From Erysipelotrichaceae bacterium (GTDB lineage: Bacteria; Bacillota_I; Bacilli_A; Erysipelotrichales; Coprobacillaceae): DNA of 64,000 nt. Within the stretch, counting starts at the first letter, position 1. The number at the start of each line of letters is the position of its first letter. The DNA is taken from contig JAGZJH010000006.1 of NCBI GenBank assembly GCA_018365815.1, positions 18,313 to 82,312 on the forward strand, given 5' to 3'. The position numbers and the translations under genes are program-made. Shown piece by piece: positions 30,102 to 41,520 of the stretch. A model generated the notes under the pieces. The model ran no database searches. It had not been told where the DNA came from and saw only the letters and a program-made list of their open reading frames with translations.

Positions 30102-30398
30102 ATGAAAAAAATGATGTTACAAATTACTGACCCAGTTGGATTATATTTGACACCGGCCAATGCATTGGTGAGTATTGCGAGTAAATATTATAGTGAGGTA
30201 TCTTTAAAATATGAAGGTAAAAATGCTAATTTAAAATCATTAATGGCCGTTATTTCTTTAGGAATACCTACTAAAGCAAAAATAGAAATAAGGGCAAATG
30301 GGAAAGATGAACAACAGTTTTTTAAAGAAGTTAAAAATTATATCATTAAAAATGATATTGGCATTGTTTTATGCCATAGTAAACATATGAAATGTTAA
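30102..30398 (+). CDS. HPr paralogue lacking the catalytic histidine (Crh-like)
   Basis: A 98-residue HPr-fold protein. With the start at ATG 30102 (GAGGGAGGA at 30086-30094), numbering falls exactly on HPr: the phosphoryl-accepting His15 is Tyr15 (Gly-Leu-Tyr-Leu-Thr-Pro-Ala), Arg17 is Thr17, and the regulatory Ser46 is kept (Asn-Leu-Lys-Ser-Leu-Met). It cannot relay phosphate in the PTS but could be phosphorylated by HPr kinase at Ser46. That is the situation of Bacillus Crh (His15 to Gln), a CcpA co-regulator. Its role here is inferred. It ends in an unusual tail with Cys and Lys. Confidence 0.75.
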   Translation: MKKMMLQITDPVGLYLTPANALVSIASKYYSEVSLKYEGKNANLKSLMAVISLGIPTKAKIEIRANGKDEQQFFKEVKNYIIKNDIGIVLCHSKHMKC

Positions 30399-30408
30399 AA
30401 AACATAAT

Positions 30409-30507
30409 AAAAAGAAGTTATAATTCACTTGTATTTTTATAATAAGATATTCTTAGAATATAGGAAGTTTATTATTTTTAAACAAGTAAAAATCACTTCT
30501 TTTTTTG
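30409..30507. repeat. Long nested inverted repeat between convergent genes
   Basis: Four stems nest in order: AAAAAGAAGT (30409-30418) with ACTTCTTTTT (30495-30504); ACTTGT (30427-30432) with ACAAGT (30482-30487); ATAATAA (30439-30445) with TTATTAT (30469-30475); ATATTC (30447-30452) with GAATAT (30456-30461). It can act as a bidirectional terminator for the Crh-like gene and the GH1 gene. Its length and nesting exceed a simple terminator. Confidence 0.6.
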
Positions 30508-30582
30508 TTAACTAAATTTTATACATGTACGATATTTTTAATATTGTAAATAAGTTTGTAAAATTGATTATGAGATTTAAAG

Positions 30583-32109
<1,527 letters not shown>

Positions 32110-32160
32110 TTAAACATTTTAACATAACTAATAAAATATGGACTAGTTTTTAAAATGAAG

Positions 32161-32184
32161 AAAAAAACCGTTTGATTAACGGTT
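32161..32184 (-). terminator. Terminator after the flavodoxin-ferredoxin pseudogene
   Basis: AACCGTT (32166-32172) pairs with AACGGTT (32178-32184); the A run at 32161-32167 is the T run of the minus strand. It overlaps the stop codon. Confidence 0.75.
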
Positions 32185-32949
32185 AAAATTCATTTCATTT
32201 ATAATATCTGCTAACTTTACATCAGGGTGATGGTATTTTTGACGATGAGAAATTTCTTTTTCCTTACTCATTGAAATAGCTTCAACTGGACACCAATGAA
32301 AACAAGCCAAACAAGTTTGACAGTTTTCATTAATGATTGCTTTATGGTTACAAATTTGAATATTATTCATTGGACATACTTGTTGACAAATGCCACAACC
32401 GATACATTTATCATCGGCGATGATTTTTCGCATATTACTTAAAACACTCATTGGTGAATTTTTAACACTTGGTAAGTGACGATAATCTTCTGTCTTTTTT
32501 GAAGTGATTAAACAAATTTGTGATAAGATATTTTGTGTTTGATTTTTTAAAGTTTCTTGAATTTGTGCTTCACTATTTAAATGAACTATTACCCGGCATT
32601 GGAATTCCTAACATTAAAGATAATTTATATCGTTTTAATGAAAGTAAGTCATCTAGTCTTTTGGCAATGTCCTCTTGATGACCACGATAAGTTGAAAAAG
32701 CAAAAATATAAGGATCTTTTTGTGTGAATATCATTTTAGAAATTACGTTTCTAACTAAATAAGGCATATCTCCATAATAAATCGGAAATACAAAGCCAAT
32801 TTGATTCGTATCAACTACGATTTGATCTTGGGGTAAAGTAGGGCAAATGGAACAAGTTTCGCATTAAGCTGTTGGGCTAAAATACGAGCAGTCGTTAAAC
32901 AATTTCCGGTTGTACTAAAATAATAACTAACAGTATCAGTATTTGTCAT
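32176..32949 (-). pseudogene. EFR1-type flavodoxin-ferredoxin protein broken by two frameshifts
   Basis: Reading from the ATG at 32949 on the minus strand: a flavodoxin-like start (Phe-Ser-Thr-Thr-Gly-Asn), a frame change near 32850, then a flavodoxin core (Gly-Phe-Val-Phe-Pro-Ile-Tyr-Tyr-Gly-Asp). A second frame change lies near 32577-32585. The C-terminal part has two 4Fe-4S motifs (Cys-Ile-Gly-Cys-Gly-Ile-Cys and Cys-Gln-Thr-Cys-Leu-Ala-Cys). The three segments in order make one EFR1-family electron carrier of about 258 residues. The last segment alone (32176-32451, 91 residues) could still yield a small ferredoxin. Confidence 0.75.
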
Positions 32950-32960
32950 AAACATTCTTT

Positions 32961-33977
32961 TTATAATAAATCAATGTGATTTTTTTGGCATATCATGAGT
33001 GTTTGTTGATCCCATAATGAGGCTTGAACTTCTCCAATATGTGCTTTTTGTAAAATAAACATACATAAGCGACTTTGACCTATTCCCCCGCCAATGCTTA
33101 ATGGTAGAATTTGATGAATGACATTTTGGTGATAAGGTAAATTTAATCTCATTGAAGCGTTTGCTTTTTCAAGTTGTAGTTTTAAAATTTCACTATCCAC
33201 TCTAATTCCCATACTTGAAAGTTCAAGGGCATCTTCAAGAATCGGATTCCAAACTAAAATATCACCATTTAAAGACCAATCGTCATAATCAGGTGCACGA
33301 TAATCATGAGGAAGTCCAGATTTTAATGATTCACCAATTTGCATAATACACACTGCTTTATGAGTTTTTGTAATTTTTGCTTCACGAATTTTAGCATTAT
33401 CATTAGGGTATAAATCTTCTAATTCTTGTGAAGTGATAAAATGAATATCTTTAGGTAAAATTGAAGAATTAAGTGAAGGATAGAGTTTAAGAATTTTGGC
33501 TTCAACACTTGTTAAAGTGTGGTAAATAGAAGTAACTATTTTTTTGAAATAGTCTAATGTTCTATCTTGTTTGTCAATAGCAATTTCCCAATCCCATTGA
33601 TCTACGTATATTGAATGAATGTTATCTAATTCTTCATCTTTTCTAATAGCATTCATGTCAGTATATAAACCTGTGTGTGTTTTAAACTGATAGCGATATA
33701 AAGCATCTCGTTTCCATTTTGCTAATGAATGAATGATTTCGATTTCATCATTTTTATTGAGTTCATATGATGTAAATGAAACCGGTTCTTCTTTACCGCT
33801 TAAATTATCATTTAAACCGGTATTTTTTAATAAAAATAATGGAGCAGAAATGCGTGTTAATTTTAAATTTTTAGCGAGTTCTTGTTCAAATGTATCTTTG
33901 ATAATTTTAATCGCAATTTCTGTATCAATTAAACTAATAGGTGAATGGTAGTTTTGAGGGATAATAATTTTGCTCAT
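32961..33977 (-). CDS. asnA: Aspartate-ammonia ligase (asparagine synthetase A)
   Basis: Makes asparagine from aspartate, ammonia and ATP. The 338-residue protein has the AsnA class II synthetase-like fold: early Arg-Ile-Ser-Ala-Pro-Leu-Phe, Gly-Leu-Asn-Asp-Asn-Leu-Ser-Gly, Val-Asp-Gln-Trp-Asp-Trp-Glu, and a C-terminal Gly-Gly-Gly-Ile-Gly-Gln-Ser-Arg. A good AGGAGG-like site precedes the ATG. It shares orientation with the flanking genes, but gaps and terminators suggest its own unit. Confidence 0.95.
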   Translation of the reverse strand: MSKIIIPQNYHSPISLIDTEIAIKIIKDTFEQELAKNLKLTRISAPLFLLKNTGLNDNLSGKEEPVSFTSYELNKNDEIEIIHSLAKWKRDALYRYQFKTHTGLYTDMNAIRKDEELDNIHSIYVDQWDWEIAIDKQDRTLDYFKKIVTSIYHTLTSVEAKILKLYPSLNSSILPKDIHFITSQELEDLYPNDNAKIREAKITKTHKAVCIMQIGESLKSGLPHDYRAPDYDDWSLNGDILVWNPILEDALELSSMGIRVDSEILKLQLEKANASMRLNLPYHQNVIHQILPLSIGGGIGQSRLCMFILQKAHIGEVQASLWDQQTLMICQKNHIDLL

Positions 33978-34040
33978 AATTGCCTCCTTTAATCACTGTA
34001 TAGATAGAATTATATCCTTTTTATATGATAAAAGCAAATT

Positions 34041-34065
34041 AAAAAAGGGAAATTTTTAATTTCCC
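34041..34065 (-). terminator. Terminator of the second GH1 gene
   Basis: GGGAAAT (34047-34053) pairs with ATTTCCC (34059-34065); the A run 34041-34046 is the T tail on the minus strand. Confidence 0.8.
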
Positions 34066-35568
<1,503 letters not shown>

Positions 35569-35630
35569 TCAATATTTAAAAGATTTTAATTTTCATTTAT
35601 TTAAAATATAAAAAGAGATAAGCAAGGAGG

Positions 35631-36239
35631 TTATCTCTGATTGGTACAAGGAATTTCTTTTAAATTAATTTCATTTTTTTCATAAATTTTATCCAAATAA
35701 AGATGATCTTCATCTCGTATAAATTTCCAATATTCTATAAATTCTTTATTAATAGCCTGATTGACAATTTTATGATGTTGTTTAACTACTTTTCGTTCAT
35801 AAAAAGAATTGCCATGATGCCCTCTAACATAAATCCATATTTCATCTTTTCCTTCAGTTAAAGTTTTTATTCCAATTGGTAAACAAGTCGTAATTTTCGA
35901 TTTTCGATTTGAATTAAAATTACGTGAATAGGAAACCCAATTCATTTTAATTAACCAATTTTCATATAAATTAGGTGTTAAAAATTCTTTTACTAAACTT
36001 TCATCACCTAGTTTAAGTGCTTCATTTAAAGCTTCATAAATTTCGTTTACCATTGTTTCAATACTTAAATCTTGATAGAATATATCAATTTCTTGAAGTT
36101 GTTTAAATATTTTAGAAACTTGATAACGACGTTTTAAAAGTGGTAAAAAGGTACAAAGATACAAGGTATATAATAAAAAAATAATGACAATTATCGCATT
36201 GTATTGTTCAATTATTTGTTTAAATTCATTCATAAACAA
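35631..36239 (-). CDS. Membrane-anchored TIM44-like domain protein
   Basis: A 202-residue protein with one N-terminal membrane helix (about residues 15-35), then a soluble domain. An early helical half follows the TIM44-like pattern (Ala-Leu-Lys-Leu-Gly-Asp-Glu-Ser-Leu, then Leu-Thr-Pro-Asn-Leu-Tyr). The end is Glu-Tyr-Trp-Lys-Phe-Ile-Arg followed by Leu-Asp-Lys-Ile. In bacteria this NTF2-like fold is of uncertain function. Family call moderate. Confidence 0.5.
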   Translation of the reverse strand: MFMNEFKQIIEQYNAIIVIIFLLYTLYLCTFLPLLKRRYQVSKIFKQLQEIDIFYQDLSIETMVNEIYEALNEALKLGDESLVKEFLTPNLYENWLIKMNWVSYSRNFNSNRKSKITTCLPIGIKTLTEGKDEIWIYVRGHHGNSFYERKVVKQHHKIVNQAINKEFIEYWKFIRDEDHLYLDKIYEKNEINLKEIPCTNQR

Positions 36240-36442
36240 CCTCCGTTTGTTTAAGTTTATTTTGTTTAGTTTTCATAAATATATTTGATTGACCATCTAA
36301 CACATGGAAAAAATCATATTTTTTAAAATATTGTAATTTCATTTAAATGTGATGTGTTAATTTGTTATAAAATGAAAAGATTTTATATTTGTTAAAAAGT
36401 AAAGTGTTGAGATCTGTATCATGTGGTCAATCAAATTATTTT

Positions 36443-36868
36443 TTATATTCTGTGTGCTTCATTAACAATTTGTTCTAGTGTAATTTCTTTGAGTTTCTTT
36501 TTATAATGATATTCAGCTTTGTCTAAATAACTTACATACATATCTTCTATTTCTATAATCATCGAGGAATTTTCAAATACTTTTTCAACTAAGTGTGTTG
36601 TTTCAACAAAATGTTCTTTTCCTTCAATGGCTTCAAAAATATCTAATAAAGAAATATCCGATAAAGATTTTTTTAAAATAAAGCCGCCAAGTTTACTGGC
36701 TTTTGATTCAATTAAATTAGAAACTACTAATTGACGAGTAATTTTTTTTAAATAAGAATCAGATAAATTTAATTTTTGACTTAATTCATGACTTTTAATA
36801 TGGGTATCACTAACACCAATAAGTAATAGTATACAAATTGCTTGTTCAAAACTTTGTCTTACTTTCAT
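36443..36868 (-). CDS. Rrf2-family transcription regulator
   Basis: A 141-residue winged-helix regulator of the Rrf2 type: Phe-Glu-Gln-Ala-Ile-Cys start helix, Leu-Ser-Asp-Ser-Tyr-Leu-Lys-Lys-Ile recognition region, Lys-Leu-Gly-Gly-Phe wing, and the Leu-Leu-Asp-Ile-Phe-Glu-Ala-Ile-Glu-Gly dimer segment. The central cysteines that hold an iron-sulfur cluster in IscR/NsrR are missing, so it senses something else. The start at 36868 is set by AAGGTGGT on the minus strand. It is divergent from the YhgE gene and probably controls it. Confidence 0.85.
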   Translation of the reverse strand: MKVRQSFEQAICILLLIGVSDTHIKSHELSQKLNLSDSYLKKITRQLVVSNLIESKASKLGGFILKKSLSDISLLDIFEAIEGKEHFVETTHLVEKVFENSSMIIEIEDMYVSYLDKAEYHYKKKLKEITLEQIVNEAHRI

Positions 36869-36925
36869 ACATAACCACCTTCTATAATATTTTAACAAAT
36901 TTTTTAATTTTGTGTTACTAAATAG

Positions 36926-36953
36926 TTGACTTTTATAGATAATAAATTATAAT
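36926..36953 (+). promoter_or_regulatory. Promoter of the YhgE-like gene
   Basis: TTGACT (36926-36931), 16-base spacer, perfect TATAAT (36948-36953). Confidence 0.75.
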
Positions 36954-36957
36954 ACTT

Positions 36958-36995
36958 CATAGACATTATATATCTATGGATATTATTTGTCTATG
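36958..36995. promoter_or_regulatory. Candidate Rrf2 operator
   Basis: CATAGACA (36958-36965) and TGTCTATG (36988-36995) form a perfect inverted repeat over the transcription start. Related ATAGATA (36935-36941) and TATCTAT (36971-36977) elements lie inside and beside it. Confidence 0.55.
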
Positions 36996-37020
36996 AAATT
37001 CTAGAGAAAGAAGGATTTTT

Positions 37021-39495
37021 ATGATTAAACGTGAATGGAAAAATATATTTCACAACACTTGGATTAAAATCGTATTAGTTGCAATTATGATTATTCCAAG
37101 TATTTATGCCTGTGTTTTTCTTGGATCAATGTGGGATCCTTATGGAAATACCAGTGAGATACCGGTCGCAGTTGTTAATGAAGATCAAAGTGTAGTTTAC
37201 AATGATACTTCACTTTCAGTCGGTGAGGAATTAGTTAAAAATCTTAAAGAAAATAATTCTATGGATTTTTGTTTTGTAACTAAAGATGAAGCAATGAGCG
37301 GTTTGTCTAATGGAACCTATTATATGGTGATTACAATTCCCGGTGATTTTTCTAAAAATGCAACAACACTTTTAGATGAACAACCACAAAAAATGGTGTT
37401 AAATTATACGACTAATCCTGGTACAAATTATATTGCTTCAAAAATGGATGATTCTGCCATCACCAAAATCAAAGAACAAGTTTCAGCAAGCGTCACTCAA
37501 ACTTATGCTAAAACTATTTTTAGTCAAATTGAAACTTTATCAAGTGGATTATTTGAAGCCGCAGATGGGTCTAAACAACTTAGTGAGGGTATTAGTCAAC
37601 TGAGTGCAGGAAATACTACAATTTTGGATAATTTAAAAGTATTAGCATCAAGTAGTTTAACTTTTAACGATGGTGCTTCAACTTTAAGTCTTGGATTACA
37701 AGATTATACAAATGGCGTAGTCAGTGTAAATGATGGTATGGTTTCCTTGAAAGATGGATTAGATACATTAAATCTTTCTTCTAATACTTTATCACAAGGT
37801 GTAAATCAGTTAGATAGTGGTGCAAGTAGTTTAGTTAGTGGTATTGGAGCGTATACAGGTGGCGTTAATCAAGTTTACGCTGCACTTCAACAAGCCACTG
37901 CTCAAAATGATACGTTATTAAATGGAGTGGATACTATTAATGATTCAACTGCTGCATTAGTCAGTGGTAATCAACAAGTAACAACTGCATTAAATACATT
38001 AGGAGATACATTAAAAAACAGTTTAACACAAGATAAGTTAAACGATATCCAAAAAGTAATCTCATCTAATGATACGTTAGTTCAAGCAGAGCAGTTATTA
38101 ACTAAATTAATGTCATTAGATTCAAATTTAGCAAAAGATTGGTTAACACAACCATTAACTCAAAATCAGTTAAATTCACTTTCTTTATCTTTGCAAGAAA
38201 AAGCAATGTTACAAAGTTATAGTTATCATACAATTACAACAATGACTTCTTCAAACAACCAAAAAGTCATTCAAGAATTAAGTCAAAGTATTCAAAAAGT
38301 AAATGGCGCTATTAATGGTACAACTTTACCTGATGGGGGTTATCAAAGTGGTTTAGTTCAAGGAAGCAAACAGGTACAAGAGGGTTTAACTGCTCTTAAT
38401 AAAGCCATTGATACAAATTTAAAAACTGGTTTAAATGCTTATACTAGTGGCATAGAACAAATTAGTGAAGGGTTAGAAAAAGTGACTGCTAATAATGAAA
38501 GTTTAATAAGTGGTAGTCAACAATTAGCAGATGGTATGCATAGTTTATCTAATCAAACTCCAACATTAGTGAGTGGAATTAGTGCTTTAGATCAAGGAGC
38601 AAATCAAATTTATGATGGAACCAAAACTTTAGTATCCAACCAACCTACATTATTAAAAGGAATGGAAGCTTTAAAACAAGGGGCATTTAAAATTAGTGAT
38701 GGGTCTTCACAATTAGCCGATGGTTCTAGCACACTTCAATCTGGATTAGATGAAGCAAGTAGTGGTGTCACAACTTTAAATCAACGTTTAGAAGAAGGGG
38801 CAAACCAAAGTCAAATGAGTATCGATGATGATACATTTGATATGATTGCTTCACCAGTTACAACTGACCATCAAGAAATTTCAGTAGTTGAAAACAACGG
38901 TCATGCAATGGCTCCTTATATGATGAGTGTGGCTTTATATGTTGCCGGTTTAGCATTTACATTAATGTATCCAGTATTAGAAGGAGTTAAAGAAAGCGAG
39001 TCAGGATTTAAATATTGGTTATCAAAAGCAGGAGTTGCTTATACAGTTTCTACATTAGCTGCAATTATTATGGTAACATGTTTAAGAATTTTTAATGGAT
39101 TTGCACCGCAAATGTTATTACAAACTTATTTATTTGCGATTTTAGTAGCCGCAGCATTTATGTCAATTATATTATTATTAAATGTCACAACTGGATATAT
39201 CGGTGAGTTTTTACTATTAGTATTTATGGTGATTAACTTAGGTGGTTCAGCAGGAACTTATCCGATTGAAACTTCAGGTGCAATTTTTAAAGCAATTCAT
39301 AATTTTGTTCCTTATACTTATAGTGTTAATGGTTTTAGAAAAACAATTAGTATAGCAGGTGCGAATCTTTCAACAGAAACACTTGTATTTTTAGGAATTT
39401 TAATAGTGTGTTCACTTGCGACAATTCTTTACTATCAGTTTAAAAAAGATCCAAGTAAACATTTAATTGCTCAAGCATTTGAAAAACATGAATAG
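37021..39495 (+). CDS. YhgE/Pip-family ABC-2-like membrane protein
   Basis: An 824-residue membrane protein of the YhgE/Pip (phage infection protein) family. An N-terminal helix and a conserved Trp-Asp-Pro-Tyr-Gly-Asn segment open it. A long extracytoplasmic region of about 560 residues follows, full of heptad-like repeats of the type Gly-x-x-x-Leu-x-x-Gly (for example Leu-Ala-Asp-Gly-Ser-Ser-Thr-Leu-Gln-Ser-Gly). Five or six C-terminal helices of the ABC-2 permease type close the protein. Relatives serve as phage receptors and type VII secretion components; the role here is unknown. Sits under the Rrf2-type operator. Confidence 0.85.
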   Translation: MIKREWKNIFHNTWIKIVLVAIMIIPSIYACVFLGSMWDPYGNTSEIPVAVVNEDQSVVYNDTSLSVGEELVKNLKENNSMDFCFVTKDEAMSGLSNGTYYMVITIPGDFSKNATTLLDEQPQKMVLNYTTNPGTNYIASKMDDSAITKIKEQVSASVTQTYAKTIFSQIETLSSGLFEAADGSKQLSEGISQLSAGNTTILDNLKVLASSSLTFNDGASTLSLGLQDYTNGVVSVNDGMVSLKDGLDTLNLSSNTLSQGVNQLDSGASSLVSGIGAYTGGVNQVYAALQQATAQNDTLLNGVDTINDSTAALVSGNQQVTTALNTLGDTLKNSLTQDKLNDIQKVISSNDTLVQAEQLLTKLMSLDSNLAKDWLTQPLTQNQLNSLSLSLQEKAMLQSYSYHTITTMTSSNNQKVIQELSQSIQKVNGAINGTTLPDGGYQSGLVQGSKQVQEGLTALNKAIDTNLKTGLNAYTSGIEQISEGLEKVTANNESLISGSQQLADGMHSLSNQTPTLVSGISALDQGANQIYDGTKTLVSNQPTLLKGMEALKQGAFKISDGSSQLADGSSTLQSGLDEASSGVTTLNQRLEEGANQSQMSIDDDTFDMIASPVTTDHQEISVVENNGHAMAPYMMSVALYVAGLAFTLMYPVLEGVKESESGFKYWLSKAGVAYTVSTLAAIIMVTCLRIFNGFAPQMLLQTYLFAILVAAAFMSIILLLNVTTGYIGEFLLLVFMVINLGGSAGTYPIETSGAIFKAIHNFVPYTYSVNGFRKTISIAGANLSTETLVFLGILIVCSLATILYYQFKKDPSKHLIAQAFEKHE

Positions 39496-39497
39496 TT

Positions 39498-39546
39498 AAA
39501 AAAGCAATAGATCTTATATAAAAAGTAAGATCAATTGCTTTTTTTT
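39498..39546 (+). terminator. Terminator of the YhgE-like gene
   Basis: A long imperfect stem: AAAAAAGCAATAGATCTTA pairs with the GTAAGATCAATTGCTTTTTT side, ending in a run of T. Confidence 0.88.
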
Positions 39547-39633
39547 GTTGATATAATTTTAAAACATTGAAGATTTGTTTAAAAAAATGGTATAGTAGTG
39601 ATATTAAAATAAATAAAAAGTGAGGTATTTTTA

Positions 39634-40839
39634 ATGAAGCGAAATTATCCCAAAGTAGTCATTAGCAAGGAAGGTGAAAAATGGCTAGATAAAGGACAAA
39701 TGTGGTTATATCAAAATAATGTAGAAAGTGTAGATGAAAGTGCTAAAAACGGAGATATCGTGGATATTGTTACTCAAGATCAACGTTATTTAGGAACGGG
39801 TTTTTATTCTAAATGCAGTCATGTAACAGTACGTATTTTATCTAAAGACTTAAATGATGTCTTTGATCGTCAGTTTTTTAAGCAAAGAATTAAATTTGCT
39901 TATGATTTTCGTAAGACTTTACAAAAAGATAATTTAGATAACTGCCGATTAATTTTTGGTGAGGCTGATCAATTACCAGGGCTAACTGTTGATCGTTATA
40001 ATGATATTTTAGTGACACAAATTAGTTCTTATGGACTAGAGTTAATTAAAGATATGGTTTATGAATTGTTATTAGAGGTATTGAAAGAAGATGGACAAGT
40101 GATTCATGGGATTTATGAAAGAAATGATATTAAAGTCCGTACCAAAGAAGGGTTAAAAGAAGAAAAAGGTTTTTATTCTAAAACACCATCATTATCTTGT
40201 CAAACGGTAATAAATGAAAATGGTCTTTTATTAAACGTAGATGTGGAAAATGGTCAAAAAACAGGTTATTTTTTAGACCAAAAAGCTAATCGTGTATTAT
40301 TAAGAAATATGGCGACTGATAAAAAGGTATTAGATTGTTTTAGTCATACTGGTGGTTTTGCGTTAAATGCAGCTTATGGTCATGCTTCAAAAGTAGTAGC
40401 AGTAGATGTTTCTCAAACTGCACTAGATCAAGGGTATGCGAATGCTTTATTAAATCATTTAGAAGATAGAATTGAGTTTGTGAAGGCTGATGTATTTGAT
40501 TATTTAGATCAGTGTCCTAAAGGAAAGTTTGATATTATAGTGCTTGATCCTCCCGCTTTTACAAAATCAAGAAGAACTATTCACCAAGCATATAACGGTT
40601 ACAAACGTATCAATATGCAAGCTATGAAGATTTTAAATAAAGGGGGTTATTTGATTACTTGTAGTTGTTCACGTTTTATGGAAACTGATAATTTTGAAAA
40701 AATGTTACGAGAGTCGGCTTATGAAGCAGGAGTGACTTTAAAACAAGTTTCAGTGACACAACAAAATCATGATCACCCTATTTTATGGACAATGGAAGAA
40801 ACTTCTTATTTAAAGTTTTATATTTTTCAAATTGTATAA
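39634..40839 (+). CDS. RlmI-type class I rRNA (cytosine-C5) methyltransferase
   Basis: A 401-residue SAM-dependent RNA methyltransferase of the RlmI/YwbD group. An N-terminal PUA-like domain is followed by the SAM site (Leu-Asp-Cys-Phe-Ser-His-Thr-Gly-Gly-Phe), a Val-Asp-Val-Ser acidic strand, the Asp-Pro-Pro-Ala-Phe motif, and a Cys-Ser-Cys-Ser segment with the likely catalytic Cys. Expected to modify 23S rRNA near C1962. It is a single-gene unit with AGTGAGG before the ATG. Confidence 0.88.
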   Translation: MKRNYPKVVISKEGEKWLDKGQMWLYQNNVESVDESAKNGDIVDIVTQDQRYLGTGFYSKCSHVTVRILSKDLNDVFDRQFFKQRIKFAYDFRKTLQKDNLDNCRLIFGEADQLPGLTVDRYNDILVTQISSYGLELIKDMVYELLLEVLKEDGQVIHGIYERNDIKVRTKEGLKEEKGFYSKTPSLSCQTVINENGLLLNVDVENGQKTGYFLDQKANRVLLRNMATDKKVLDCFSHTGGFALNAAYGHASKVVAVDVSQTALDQGYANALLNHLEDRIEFVKADVFDYLDQCPKGKFDIIVLDPPAFTKSRRTIHQAYNGYKRINMQAMKILNKGGYLITCSCSRFMETDNFEKMLRESAYEAGVTLKQVSVTQQNHDHPILWTMEETSYLKFYIFQIV

Positions 40840-40855
40840 GGAGTATTTTGTCGAT

Positions 40856-40884
40856 AAAAAAATGTGCATTACGCACATTTTTTA
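40856..40884. terminator. Bidirectional terminator between convergent genes
   Basis: AATGTGC (40861-40867) pairs with GCACATT (40873-40879), with A and T runs on the two flanks. Its 3' part overlaps the end of the Nudix gene. Confidence 0.8.
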
Positions 40885-41435
40885 GTTTTTTTTATTAACT
40901 TTTGGTAAACGAGTAGCATCTCTTTTTCACTGACTTCATTTTCTAAATCTTCAATTTTAATCCATTTTACACCGCTATTTTCATCTGGTTTAATCGTTAA
41001 TGATTCACTTTCGTCTACAACACATAAATAAGTGACATTTAAGTGAACGTGGCTAGAAATGTATTGATCGTTTTTAAAATGACCGGGTACAGGTAAAATA
41101 TCGATGGCAATAGGGGAAGAAGATAATGGTGTGATTTGTTTAACTCCCGTTTCTTCCTTGGCTTCTTTTAAAGCAACGTCCAATAAATTACCATTTCCAT
41201 CTGCATGACCGCCACACCAACTCCATGATTGGTAAATATTATGATAAACCATTAATACCTTAGTACGTTCTTTATTGATAATCCATGGTGAACTAGAAAT
41301 ATGTGCCAATGAATTTGTACGATATAAAAGGTCATCAAAATGATAAAGGTAGCTTAAGAAATTTTTTTGGTCTATTTGTTCTTGTAAACAATCTGGTTTA
41401 AATTCTTGAATAAGTTTTAATAATTGTTGTTTCAT
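40869..41435 (-). CDS. Nudix hydrolase
   Basis: A 188-residue Nudix enzyme that would cleave a nucleoside-diphosphate-linked or similar pyrophosphate. The Nudix box reads Gly-Gly-His-Ala-Asp-Gly-Asn-Gly, then Lys-Glu-Ala-Lys-Glu-Glu-Thr-Gly-Val. The metal-binding Glu-x-x-Glu-Glu core is intact, while the first Glu of the box is Gly and the Arg is Lys. The Gly-Gly-His-Ala-Asp variant occurs in a known subgroup. About 70 residues precede the domain. Substrate unknown. Confidence 0.85.
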   Translation of the reverse strand: MKQQLLKLIQEFKPDCLQEQIDQKNFLSYLYHFDDLLYRTNSLAHISSSPWIINKERTKVLMVYHNIYQSWSWCGGHADGNGNLLDVALKEAKEETGVKQITPLSSSPIAIDILPVPGHFKNDQYISSHVHLNVTYLCVVDESESLTIKPDENSGVKWIKIEDLENEVSEKEMLLVYQKLIKKTKKCA

Positions 41436-41520
41436 AACCTCACTCCTTGTATTTTATTTTATCATAGTAGTTTACTTTATTCATTACAATGTTAAAATGT
41501 TGAAAAGAAGGGTGAAAAAC

